64,000 nt of DNA, taken from assembly GCA_934359185.1 (NCBI GenBank), contig CAKRLE010000001.1, positions 186,001 through 250,000 of the forward strand, read 5' to 3'. Within the stretch, counting starts at the first letter, position 1, and each line of letters begins with the position of its first letter. Below, piece by piece: positions 43,326-51,029 of the stretch. Source of the stretch: an uncultured Lachnospira sp. GTDB taxonomy: Bacteria > Bacillota > Clostridia > Lachnospirales > Lachnospiraceae. Position numbers and translations under genes: made by a program. Below the pieces are notes generated by a model. It searched no databases. It had not been told where the DNA came from and was given only the letters and a program-made list of their open reading frames with translations.

Positions 43326-44813
43326 TTACAGTGTTACACCCTGCTTAAATATTGCAAGGTCATGGAATCCGGCAATCTCAGCCTTAACCTTCTTACCAGA
43401 TGCCACATCTAATACAAGCTGGAATAATTCTTTAGCTGCATCTTCCATTGGAAGGTCATCTGTAACTATTCTTCCTGCATTGAAATCTATCCAGTTGCCC
43501 TTATTACCAGCAAGTCTTGAGTTAGTAGCAATCTTGACTGTTGGAACTGGTGATGCGAATGGTGTTCCACGTCCTGTTGTGAATAATACCATCTGCGCAC
43601 CCGCAGCAGCACATGCTGTCGAAGCAACTAAGTCATTGCCAGGAGCACTTAAAAGGTTAAGACCTTTTTCCTTAACCTGCTCACCATATGCAAGGACACC
43701 CTTTACAAGCGCTGAACCTGATTTCTGTGTACATCCTAAAGACTTATCCTCAAGTGTTGTGATTCCACCATCTTTGTTTCCTGGTGAAGGATTCTCGTAG
43801 ATTTCCTGGCCATTCTTGATGAAGTATTCTTTGAAATCATTGATAAGGTGAACTGTCTTCTCAAAGAGTTCCTTATCAGCACAACGGTTCATAAGAATTG
43901 TCTCAGCACCGAACATCTCCGGAACCTCTGTAAGGATTGTTGTACCACCCTTAGATACAAGCATATCTGAAAACAGACCAACTGTAGGATTAGCAGTAAT
44001 TCCAGAAAGTCCATCTGAGCCACCACACTTCATACCAATAACAAGATGCTTTGCACTGACTTTCTCACGCTTGAATGCAGCAGCATATGCCATAAGCTCT
44101 TTCATAAGCTTAGCAGCCTCTTCCTGCTCATTCTCAACATCCTGTACCTGAAGGAATTTAACTCTGTCTGGATTAACCTCGCCGATATAATCCTTTAATA
44201 CTTCAATACGGCTGTTCTCGCATCCGAGACCAAGTACAAGTACCGCACCAGCATTAGGATGATTGATAAGATCAGCAAGAACTGTTCTTGTATTCTCCTG
44301 ATCCTCTGTTGTCTGTGAACATCCATATGGATGTGGGAAAGCAACAACCTCGTCTACACCTTCTGGCTTTTCAGCTCTTGCTGTAGCTTCGATTGCTCTT
44401 GCGATTGAGTTAACACATCCAACTGTTGGAATAATCCATACTTCATTACGGACACCAACCTTGCCGTTCTCTCTCATATATCCGTCAAAATATGCCTCTT
44501 CTGTTGGCTTAACGTCCTCATGTCCTTCTGGATTATATGTATATTCAAGAAGTTCTCCAAGTGCAGTCTTTAAGTTGTGTGTATGAATCCATCCACCAAC
44601 CTCAACATCTGCCTGGGCATATCCAATTCTAAAACCATACTTTACAACCTCATCACCCTTTTTAACAGGCTTGATTGCAAACTTATGTCCCTGAGGAATA
44701 TCCTCAATAGTTGTAACTTCTGTACCTGCAACATTAAGAGTTGTTCCCTTAGCGATTGGCTTCAAAGCTACTGCAACATTATCATCTTTGTTAATTTTGA
44801 TAAAATCCTGCAT
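43326..44813 (-). CDS. uxaA: Altronate dehydratase
   Basis: Dehydrates D-altronate to 2-keto-3-deoxygluconate, needing Fe2+ or Mn2+. 495 residues in normal order: an N-terminal SAF/UxaA domain (about 1-95, INKDDNVAVALKPIAKGT) and the large C-terminal catalytic domain with EAYFDGYMRENGKVGVRNE, GCENSRIEVLK, MKCGGSDGLSGITANP and FTTGRGTPFASPVPT. Length is typical. Between uxaB (85 bases upstream) and kdgK. A hairpin separates it from uxaB. Confidence 0.96.
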   Translation of the reverse strand: MQDFIKINKDDNVAVALKPIAKGTTLNVAGTEVTTIEDIPQGHKFAIKPVKKGDEVVKYGFRIGYAQADVEVGGWIHTHNLKTALGELLEYTYNPEGHEDVKPTEEAYFDGYMRENGKVGVRNEVWIIPTVGCVNSIARAIEATARAEKPEGVDEVVAFPHPYGCSQTTEDQENTRTVLADLINHPNAGAVLVLGLGCENSRIEVLKDYIGEVNPDRVKFLQVQDVENEQEEAAKLMKELMAYAAAFKREKVSAKHLVIGMKCGGSDGLSGITANPTVGLFSDMLVSKGGTTILTEVPEMFGAETILMNRCADKELFEKTVHLINDFKEYFIKNGQEIYENPSPGNKDGGITTLEDKSLGCTQKSGSALVKGVLAYGEQVKEKGLNLLSAPGNDLVASTACAAAGAQMVLFTTGRGTPFASPVPTVKIATNSRLAGNKGNWIDFNAGRIVTDDLPMEDAAKELFQLVLDVASGKKVKAEIAGFHDLAIFKQGVTL

Positions 44814-44830
44814 GTCTGTCTCCTTTTCAT

Positions 44831-44861
44831 TAAAAGAGCGGATGAACTAAAGCATCCGCTC
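44831..44861 (-). terminator. Terminator-like hairpin between uxaB and uxaA
   Basis: GAGCGGATG (44836-44844) pairs perfectly with CATCCGCTC (44853-44861), followed on the minus strand by TTTTAATG. It lies 38 bases past uxaB and about 20 bases before the uxaA start. Confidence 0.75.
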
Positions 44862-44898
44862 AATATACATCTGTGATAATTGATTATAAGAACAATAA

Positions 44899-46401
44899 TT
44901 ACTTGTTGTTAACTAAATCTGTAACAACAGCTCTCATTCCTCTTGTTCTGATATCTGTTATGTATGCTGTGATAGCATCCTCAAGACCAGCAACCTTAGT
45001 AAGGTCATTACCACCGAAGAACTTAGTATTGCTTAAGTAAGCATGTGTAAACTCTGCTGGTGACTTGCCTGAATTATCCTTGAAGAAATCAAGTACAGCC
45101 TTGTCATCTGTGATATTGTACTCTTCACCATTTCTGTTACCCTTTAATACAATACCGCCATTGAACTCTGCTTCTGTCTGTGATGTATAGAAAGACATAA
45201 GAGCTGCAATAGAGAATGTAAGGTACTTAGGAAGCTTGCCAAACTTGTCAACATATCCTAAGAATGAAGGCATACATCTTGCTTCCCACTTAGATACTGA
45301 GTTAAGTGAAATGCTTAATAATCTGTGATCTACGAATGGGTTAAGGAATCTGTCGATAACAGCCTTGGCAAATTCTTCACAATCTTCCTTAGAAAGTGAA
45401 AGTGTAGGAATAACCTCATCATATAAAGTCTCTTCCATATACTGTCTGATAGTAGCATCCTTCATTGAATTTTCTACGTTATCATTGCCTGCAAGGAATG
45501 ATGCAAGAACGAATGATGTATGAGAACCATTAAGGATTCTAACCTTTCTTTCCTTGTATGGATGGTGATCCTTAGTAAATACAACATTAAGACCTGCTTC
45601 CTTGAATGGAAGTTCCTTCTCAAGCTTCTCAAGTGGAAGGTTAGAATCTGACTCAACAACCCAGAGACCGAATACTTCTGCTCTGTCGATAAGCTGATCT
45701 TCATAGCCCCACTCTTCGCAAAGCTTAGCAGCCTCATCTCTTGGATAACCTGGAACAATTCTGTCTACAAGTGTTGGGCAGAATGAACAGCACTCGTTAA
45801 CCCATGTCTTGAATCCATCCTCAAGCTTCCAGAGGTCTATAAACTGCATAATGCACTTCTTTAACTCAATACCATTATCAGCGATAAGCTCACATGGAAG
45901 CAAGATAAGTCCCTTATCTGCCGCACCATTGAACTTCTGATATCTCTTATAGAGAAGCTGTGTAAGTTTACCTGGGTATGTCTTAGGAGGACGAGCATTA
46001 GGATCATTATCTGTCTCATCATATACAATACCAGCTTCTGTTGTGTTAGAAACGATAAATCTAAGTGTCTCACTTGTACCGTACTCAATATACTTATCAT
46101 AATCTTCGATAGCTGCAACTGCATCAACTACAGATGTAATCTGACGAGTAATCTCCTTTGGCTGTCCGTTCTCGAAACCTCTTAACTGAAGTGTATACTG
46201 GCATTCCTGATCATGGAATCTCTCAAGTGTACCAAATTCGATAGGCTTAACAATGACAACTCCACCATTGAAATCAGTCTTCTCATTAGTAACATCAAAA
46301 ATATAATCCACGAATGCTCTAAGGAAGTTTCCTTCACCAAACTGCATAACCTTAACAGGTCTGTCAACTGCATGAGTAATACTCTTGTTTAATCTTTGCA
46401 T
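44899..46401 (-). CDS. uxaB: Tagaturonate reductase (altronate oxidoreductase)
   Basis: Reduces D-tagaturonate to D-altronate with NADH. 500 residues of the long-chain mannitol dehydrogenase family: Rossmann part with VMQFGEGNFLRAFVDY (about 19-34), the family's KVRILNGSHTSFV (about 287-299) and the C-terminal KWEARCMPSFLGYVDKFG. ATG 46401 has AAGGAG upstream; an earlier in-frame start at 46443 has no site. Divergent from uxaC across 235 bases. UxuB (fructuronate reductase) is excluded by context with uxaA. Confidence 0.94.
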   Translation of the reverse strand: MQRLNKSITHAVDRPVKVMQFGEGNFLRAFVDYIFDVTNEKTDFNGGVVIVKPIEFGTLERFHDQECQYTLQLRGFENGQPKEITRQITSVVDAVAAIEDYDKYIEYGTSETLRFIVSNTTEAGIVYDETDNDPNARPPKTYPGKLTQLLYKRYQKFNGAADKGLILLPCELIADNGIELKKCIMQFIDLWKLEDGFKTWVNECCSFCPTLVDRIVPGYPRDEAAKLCEEWGYEDQLIDRAEVFGLWVVESDSNLPLEKLEKELPFKEAGLNVVFTKDHHPYKERKVRILNGSHTSFVLASFLAGNDNVENSMKDATIRQYMEETLYDEVIPTLSLSKEDCEEFAKAVIDRFLNPFVDHRLLSISLNSVSKWEARCMPSFLGYVDKFGKLPKYLTFSIAALMSFYTSQTEAEFNGGIVLKGNRNGEEYNITDDKAVLDFFKDNSGKSPAEFTHAYLSNTKFFGGNDLTKVAGLEDAITAYITDIRTRGMRAVVTDLVNNK

Positions 46402-46500
46402 TATTGTTCTCCTTCTTCTATTAGGGATATACCCTTTTTTCACCAGTGTAGTGGTTTAAAATACATGCATAATTATAGAAATAAACTTTCTACATCACAC

Positions 46501-46529
46501 TTGTTTTTAGTATCATACCATTGTATAAT
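46501..46529 (+). promoter_or_regulatory. Putative sigma-A promoter of uxaC
   Basis: TTGTTT (46501-46506), 17-base spacer and consensus TATAAT (46524-46529), about 108 bases upstream of the uxaC ATG. Confidence 0.65.
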
Positions 46530-46578
46530 CATTTTATCAAGATGTAACTGCTTACATTTCTTTGATTTTTATCAATCT

Positions 46579-46592
46579 GTATACCAGTATAC
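46579..46592. promoter_or_regulatory. Possible operator: paired GTATAC sites
   Basis: GTATAC-CA-GTATAC (46579-46592): two palindromic hexamers two bases apart, about 50 bases after the uxaC -10 and 45 before its ATG. Position suits a roadblock repressor site. Protein unknown. Confidence 0.3.
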
Positions 46593-46636
46593 CGATGTGT
46601 CAGCAGCTTCATCCATATAATCTAGGAGGAATTACC

Positions 46637-48043
46637 ATGAAACAATTTATGGACAAAGACTTTTTACTTTCAACACCAACTGCTCAGCATTTATTCCATG
46701 ATTATGCAGCTAAGATGCCAATTCTTGACTATCACTGTCATATCAACCCTAAGGAAATCGCTGAGAATAGAAAATTTGAGAACATCACACAGGTATGGCT
46801 CGGCGGAGACCATTATAAGTGGCGTCAGATGAGAACTAATGGCGTTGATGAGAAATATATCACAGGTGATGCATCAGACAGGGAAAAATTCCAGAAATGG
46901 GCTGAGACTCTTGAGATGGCTATAGGTAACCCACTCTATCACTGGAGTCATCTTGAATTACAGAGATATTTCGGATACAACGGCATTCTTAATGGCGATA
47001 CAGCTGAGGAAGTATGGAATCTTTGTAACGCTAAGCTTCAGGAAGATTCTATGTCAGTACGTAACCTTATCAAACAGTCTAACGTAACATTAATCTGTAC
47101 TACAGATGATCCAGTTGACTCACTTGAGTGGCACAAAGTCCTTAAGGACGATAAGACATTTGACGTACAGGTACTTCCAGCCTGGAGACCAGACAAGGCT
47201 ATGAACCTTGAGAAGCCTGAATACCTTGATTACCTTGATACATTATCTAATGTAAGCGGAATCAAAGTTAACTCATTCGCAACATTCAAGGAAGCTTTAA
47301 AGAACCGTATGGATTTCTTCGCTTCTATGGGATGCTCAGTATCTGACCACGCTCTTGAGTATGTAATGTACAAGCCATACACAGAAGAAGAAATCGAAGC
47401 AATCTACGCTAAGAGACTTTCTGGTGCTGCTATTACAACTGAAGAGATGAACAAGTTCAAGACAGCATTTATGGTATTTGTTGGCAAAGAATACAACAAG
47501 CGTAACTGGGTAATGCAGATTCACTATGGTACAATCCGTGATAACAACAGACTCCGTTATGACCAGTTAGGACCAGATACAGGTTATGACTGCATCAACA
47601 CATATGACTGTTCAGCAGAGATGGCACAGTTCCTTAACTCACTTAACGCAACAGATGAGCTTCCTAAGACAATTATCTACTCTCTTAACCCATCTGTTAA
47701 TGCTGCCATCGGTACTGTTATCGGATGCTTCCAGGATTCTAAGGCTGTTGGTAAGATTCAGCAGGGTTCAGCTTGGTGGTTCAATGATCATAAGGTTGGT
47801 ATGACTAACCAGATGACAAGCCTTGCTAACTTAAGTCTTCTTGGTAACTTCATCGGAATGCTTACAGATTCAAGAAGTTTCCTCTCATACACAAGACATG
47901 AGTACTTCAGAAGAATCATGTGCGAGCTTATCGGTGGATGGGTTGAGAATGGCGAATACCCAGCTGACGAAAAAGCATTAAAGAAGATTGTTGAAGGTAT
48001 TTCATACAATAACGCAGTTCGTTATTTTGGATTTGATCTTTAA
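46637..48043 (+). CDS. uxaC: Uronate isomerase
   Basis: Isomerises D-galacturonate to D-tagaturonate (and D-glucuronate to D-fructuronate), first step of the pathway. 468 residues, normal length, amidohydrolase-like fold. DYHCHINPKEIAEN (about 28-41) has the HxH metal motif; QIHYGTIRDNNRL (about 294-306) and the C-terminal DSRSFLSYTRHEYFRRIM segment are family hallmarks. The ATG at 46637 follows TAGGAGGA; an upstream in-frame start at 46562 lies within the leader. Sole rightward gene of the cluster with its own promoter and terminator. Confidence 0.97.
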   Translation: MKQFMDKDFLLSTPTAQHLFHDYAAKMPILDYHCHINPKEIAENRKFENITQVWLGGDHYKWRQMRTNGVDEKYITGDASDREKFQKWAETLEMAIGNPLYHWSHLELQRYFGYNGILNGDTAEEVWNLCNAKLQEDSMSVRNLIKQSNVTLICTTDDPVDSLEWHKVLKDDKTFDVQVLPAWRPDKAMNLEKPEYLDYLDTLSNVSGIKVNSFATFKEALKNRMDFFASMGCSVSDHALEYVMYKPYTEEEIEAIYAKRLSGAAITTEEMNKFKTAFMVFVGKEYNKRNWVMQIHYGTIRDNNRLRYDQLGPDTGYDCINTYDCSAEMAQFLNSLNATDELPKTIIYSLNPSVNAAIGTVIGCFQDSKAVGKIQQGSAWWFNDHKVGMTNQMTSLANLSLLGNFIGMLTDSRSFLSYTRHEYFRRIMCELIGGWVENGEYPADEKALKKIVEGISYNNAVRYFGFDL

Positions 48044-48096
48044 TTTATATCTCCTATCAATTTATTAATGCAGTTCTTTATAACTAAATAACTGAA

Positions 48097-48140
48097 AAAA
48101 GGGGCTGTTACACTAATTTCTTAGTGCAACAGCCCCTTTA
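48097..48140. terminator. Bidirectional terminator between uxaC and the YvyF-like gene
   Basis: GGGGCTGTT and CACTAA (48101-48115) pair with TTAGTG and AACAGCCCC (48121-48136). TTTAAT follows on the plus strand and TTTTTTC on the minus strand. Confidence 0.9.
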
Positions 48141-48180
48141 ATATTATCGCCTGAATATATCAAAAATATATCTTTTATAA

Positions 48181-48690
48181 TTATCTTTTTTTATGATTAA
48201 GTGAGTCAAGTGTATGCATCCTTCCAGACGCATCTCTTTTCATCTTAGGCTTCTCTCCCATATCCGGATTCCACATTGCCTTACTTATGCTGTTAGTCAT
48301 CTTCATCATGCACTCTGGGCAAAATCTCCCATATCTTATCTCAGTTCCACAATTCTGACATCTTATATATACATCTGAACCATCAGGAATCTCGACACGC
48401 CCCTGTCTAAGATAAGAATCTATAACATGAAGGCTTACTCCTGTTGCATCTGATATTACTGTAGCAGGCTGTGGACCATTCGCATCAAGGAACTCCCTTA
48501 CCTTACCAAAATCAGACAGTTCTTTTCTTCCACATGTAGGACACTCATATGTCTCTCCATACACATATTTCATGTTGCAACCACATGATGGGCACTTCTT
48601 TGCCTCTTCAAAAGTAAGTCTTCTTTCTTCACGTTTTTCATTAATTTTCTTCATGCGCTCAAGTCCAACCTGCAGCTGTTCGTCTCTCAT
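48181..48690 (-). CDS. YvyF-like zinc-ribbon/HTH protein (flagellar operon protein type)
   Basis: 169 residues. Two zinc ribbons flank a helix-turn-helix: CPSCGC...CPTCG (about 35-56), then a winged-helix-like segment FLDANGPQPATVISDATGVSLHVIDSYLRQGRVEI (about 68-102), then CQNCG...CPEC (about 113-132). This order resembles the YvyF/TIGR03826 family associated with flagellar and anti-sigma genes. The N-terminal 30 residues form a charged helix. ATG 48690 has AGAGG eight bases upstream; the upstream PilZ gene ends two bases before it. No flagellar structural gene lies in the window. Confidence 0.72.
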   Translation of the reverse strand: MRDEQLQVGLERMKKINEKREERRLTFEEAKKCPSCGCNMKYVYGETYECPTCGRKELSDFGKVREFLDANGPQPATVISDATGVSLHVIDSYLRQGRVEIPDGSDVYIRCQNCGTEIRYGRFCPECMMKMTNSISKAMWNPDMGEKPKMKRDASGRMHTLDSLNHKKR

Positions 48691-48692
48691 AA

Positions 48693-49568
48693 TCAAAACC
48701 TCTTTCCAACGTTAGATTTCCTGAATACCTCTCTTCGCTCTTCCTTCTCTACAGAATCAATTGCTCTTTCATGAATCGAGGTACCACTTCCTTTTGTCTT
48801 ATAATGTTCTTTCAATACATTATATAATTCAGGATCAATACCTGCAGCATCCTTGCTTTTTTTCTTTTCCTGTGACTGTTGTTGTTCAGGCACTGCACTA
48901 TTAAGAATACCAGCGCCTTTTATTATACCACTTGTATCATCTTTGCTCTTTGATATATCATTTCTCTGCTTATCAACTATGTAACGTGACAATTTGGAAT
49001 TGTTGACACTTAATTTACAGCCATATATGTAGCTTTCCTCATCAACCGATACTTTTCTGACGACAAGCCCCATAAGCGAAAACTGATTTTCCATATCATA
49101 GAAGACCAGACGTACTGGTGTTCCTTCTACCGACTCCATATCCTGATTAGTTATGAATGAAAATCCCGTCTCACTTACATCCTTGACTGTAACGTTAATT
49201 GCTTTCTTGTTCGTTCCAACCTGTGCAACGCCATGGCATCCTAAAAACAATCTGAATGCCTCGCGCCTGTTCTTCTCAGCCCCTTCATCACGGGATCTTA
49301 TCTTATAGAATATCCTGGATTCATGTGTTATATTGTCACATGCCACACCTTTCCAGACAACCGGCGACTTGTTGCTTCTGATATACATAAGTTCAACTGA
49401 TATATTAGGGCTGCTTATTGATACAACTTTGCCATTAAGTCTTATTGCATCACAAACAATCCCATCACTTTCCTGCCTACGCGCAATAGTTGGCAGATCA
49501 ATATACTGTCCATTAATAGTTATCTTTAATATAATGTTTGATTCCGGCTCTATCTCCCATATCTTCAT
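48693..49568 (-). CDS. PilZ domain protein (YcgR-like c-di-GMP receptor)
   Basis: 291 residues: an N-terminal YcgR-like beta domain (about 1-95) followed by a PilZ domain (about 96-205). The c-di-GMP-binding elements are visible: the RREAFR motif and DVSETGFSF (DxSxxG). The C-terminal 90 residues are a Lys/Ser/Gln-rich tail. Such proteins brake flagellar motors or control secretion on binding c-di-GMP. ATG 49568 is preceded by GGAG; a TTG at 49580 is possible. It lies two bases before the YvyF-like gene, an operon-like pair. Confidence 0.85.
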   Translation of the reverse strand: MKIWEIEPESNIILKITINGQYIDLPTIARRQESDGIVCDAIRLNGKVVSISSPNISVELMYIRSNKSPVVWKGVACDNITHESRIFYKIRSRDEGAEKNRREAFRLFLGCHGVAQVGTNKKAINVTVKDVSETGFSFITNQDMESVEGTPVRLVFYDMENQFSLMGLVVRKVSVDEESYIYGCKLSVNNSKLSRYIVDKQRNDISKSKDDTSGIIKGAGILNSAVPEQQQSQEKKKSKDAAGIDPELYNVLKEHYKTKGSGTSIHERAIDSVEKEERREVFRKSNVGKRF

Positions 49569-49714
49569 AGTAGTCTCCAATCAACACATCTAACCTGTAT
49601 AATCGCTTATGTTGTGTTATTATTATAGTCTGTACACGAAATACAATTATATTGTATCACTGTTAGTACATACTGAAAAGTATTTTTTCTAATCTATAAT
49701 AAAAAGTACATATA

Positions 49715-49767
49715 AAAAGTTCCTTTCATACCTGATATTCAATATCTAATGTATAAAAGGAACTTTA
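49715..49767 (-). terminator. Terminator of the pnp-HIT-yebC run
   Basis: AAAGTTCCTTT (49716-49726) pairs with AAAGGAACTTT (49756-49766); an inner GATATT/AATATC stem adds length. On the minus strand TTTTTATATG follows. Confidence 0.85.
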
Positions 49768-49790
49768 AAATCTCAGCCAGTCAGGCTATA

Positions 49791-50525
49791 TTATTCTTCT
49801 GGTTCATCCCAGTTATGATATACATTCTGTACATCATCTTCATCATCAAGAAGACTTAATATTCTTCTCATTCTCTTGATATCCTCTTCATCTGTAAGTT
49901 CAACATATGTCTGAGGAATCATTGTTACCTCTGCTGATGCAAGAGGAACACCTGCTGCTGTTAAAGCATCTGTAACAGTACCAAAATCGTCTGGCGCTGT
50001 TGTAATTTCATAGCAGTCATCTTCTTCATTGAAATCATCAGCTCCTGCATCAAGTGCAATCATCATAAGCTCGTCTGCATCTTTATCATATTCTTCCTTA
50101 GCAACAATTATCTGTCCCTTATTATCGAACATAAATGATACACATCCTGGTGTACCTACATTACCACTTCCCTTTGTGAAAGCATTTCTAATGTTAGATG
50201 CAGCTCTGTTACGATTATCTGTAAGAGCCTCTACTATGATAGCTGTACCATTAGGGCCATAGCCTTCATATGTAACAGACTCGAAGTTAGACATATCTGT
50301 ACTTGCAGCTTTCTTAATAGCACGCTCAATTGTATCATTAGGCATGTTAGCAGCCTTACACTTAGTAACAACCTGTCTTAACTTACTATTATTATTAACA
50401 TCTGGGCCGCCTTCTTTAACAGCAACCATAATTTCTTTTCCTAGTCTTGTAAATATCTTACCCTTAGCAGCATCATTGGCTGCTTTCTTGTGTGCGATAT
50501 TCGCAAATTTTGAATGTCCTGACAT
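49791..50525 (-). CDS. yebC: YebC/PmpR family DNA-binding regulator (TACO1 family)
   Basis: 244 residues: GHSKFANIAHKKAANDAAKGKIFTRLGKEI (about 2-31) is the invariant N-terminus of the family, with YEGYGPNGTAIIVEALTDNRNR (about 82-103) in the middle. Family proteins regulate transcription or, as recently shown for some, relieve ribosome stalling on polyproline. The ATG at 50525 has AAGGAG upstream; a start three codons earlier (50534) is not supported. Its position next to pnp and HIT suits an RNA or translation role. Confidence 0.95.
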   Translation of the reverse strand: MSGHSKFANIAHKKAANDAAKGKIFTRLGKEIMVAVKEGGPDVNNNSKLRQVVTKCKAANMPNDTIERAIKKAASTDMSNFESVTYEGYGPNGTAIIVEALTDNRNRAASNIRNAFTKGSGNVGTPGCVSFMFDNKGQIIVAKEEYDKDADELMMIALDAGADDFNEEDDCYEITTAPDDFGTVTDALTAAGVPLASAEVTMIPQTYVELTDEEDIKRMRRILSLLDDEDDVQNVYHNWDEPEE

Positions 50526-50559
50526 AAAACACACTCCTTAAAACTTCTAATTGATTATC

Positions 50560-50979
50560 TTACAGATTAGCCTTAATCTTAGCAATCATATCAGCGTATT
50601 CATCATCTGAAAGATACTTCTTATCTGGATTCATGAGGAATACACCACCCCATTCAAACTCATCTTTGTACTTAGGGCAAAGATGGAAATGAAGATGATG
50701 ACCTGTATCACCATATGCGCCATAGTTAACCTTATCAGGATGGAATGCAGCCATAATTGCTCTTGCAACTTTTGCCACATCCTCAAAATATGCAGCTCTC
50801 TCTTCTGCTGTAAGCTCATTCATATCACCTACATGTTTCTTGTGGGCAACAATACATCTTCCCGGATGACTCTGCTCTTTGAAAAGATATACTTTTGATG
50901 TCTCAAGTTCACAAATCTTAATACCAAACTTGGCAACTAAATCGCCTTCTACACAATATGCACAATTGTTATCTATCAT
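50560..50979 (-). CDS. HIT family nucleotide hydrolase/transferase
   Basis: 139 residues with the histidine triad HHLHFHLCPKY (about 96-106, H-x-H-x-H) that forms the nucleotidyl intermediate. Probably acts on AMP-linked substrates such as ApnA or adenosine phosphoramidate. N-terminal CAYCVEG has a CxxC pair seen in many bacterial HIT proteins that may bind zinc. ATG 50979 has GGAGG six bases upstream; an in-frame earlier start at 51003 lacks one. Between pnp (50 bases) and yebC (34 bases). Confidence 0.9.
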   Translation of the reverse strand: MIDNNCAYCVEGDLVAKFGIKICELETSKVYLFKEQSHPGRCIVAHKKHVGDMNELTAEERAAYFEDVAKVARAIMAAFHPDKVNYGAYGDTGHHLHFHLCPKYKDEFEWGGVFLMNPDKKYLSDDEYADMIAKIKANL

Positions 50980-51029
50980 AGTATTCCTCCATTCCGCCAG
51001 CAAAAGGCTTTAACTTATATTTAATAAAA

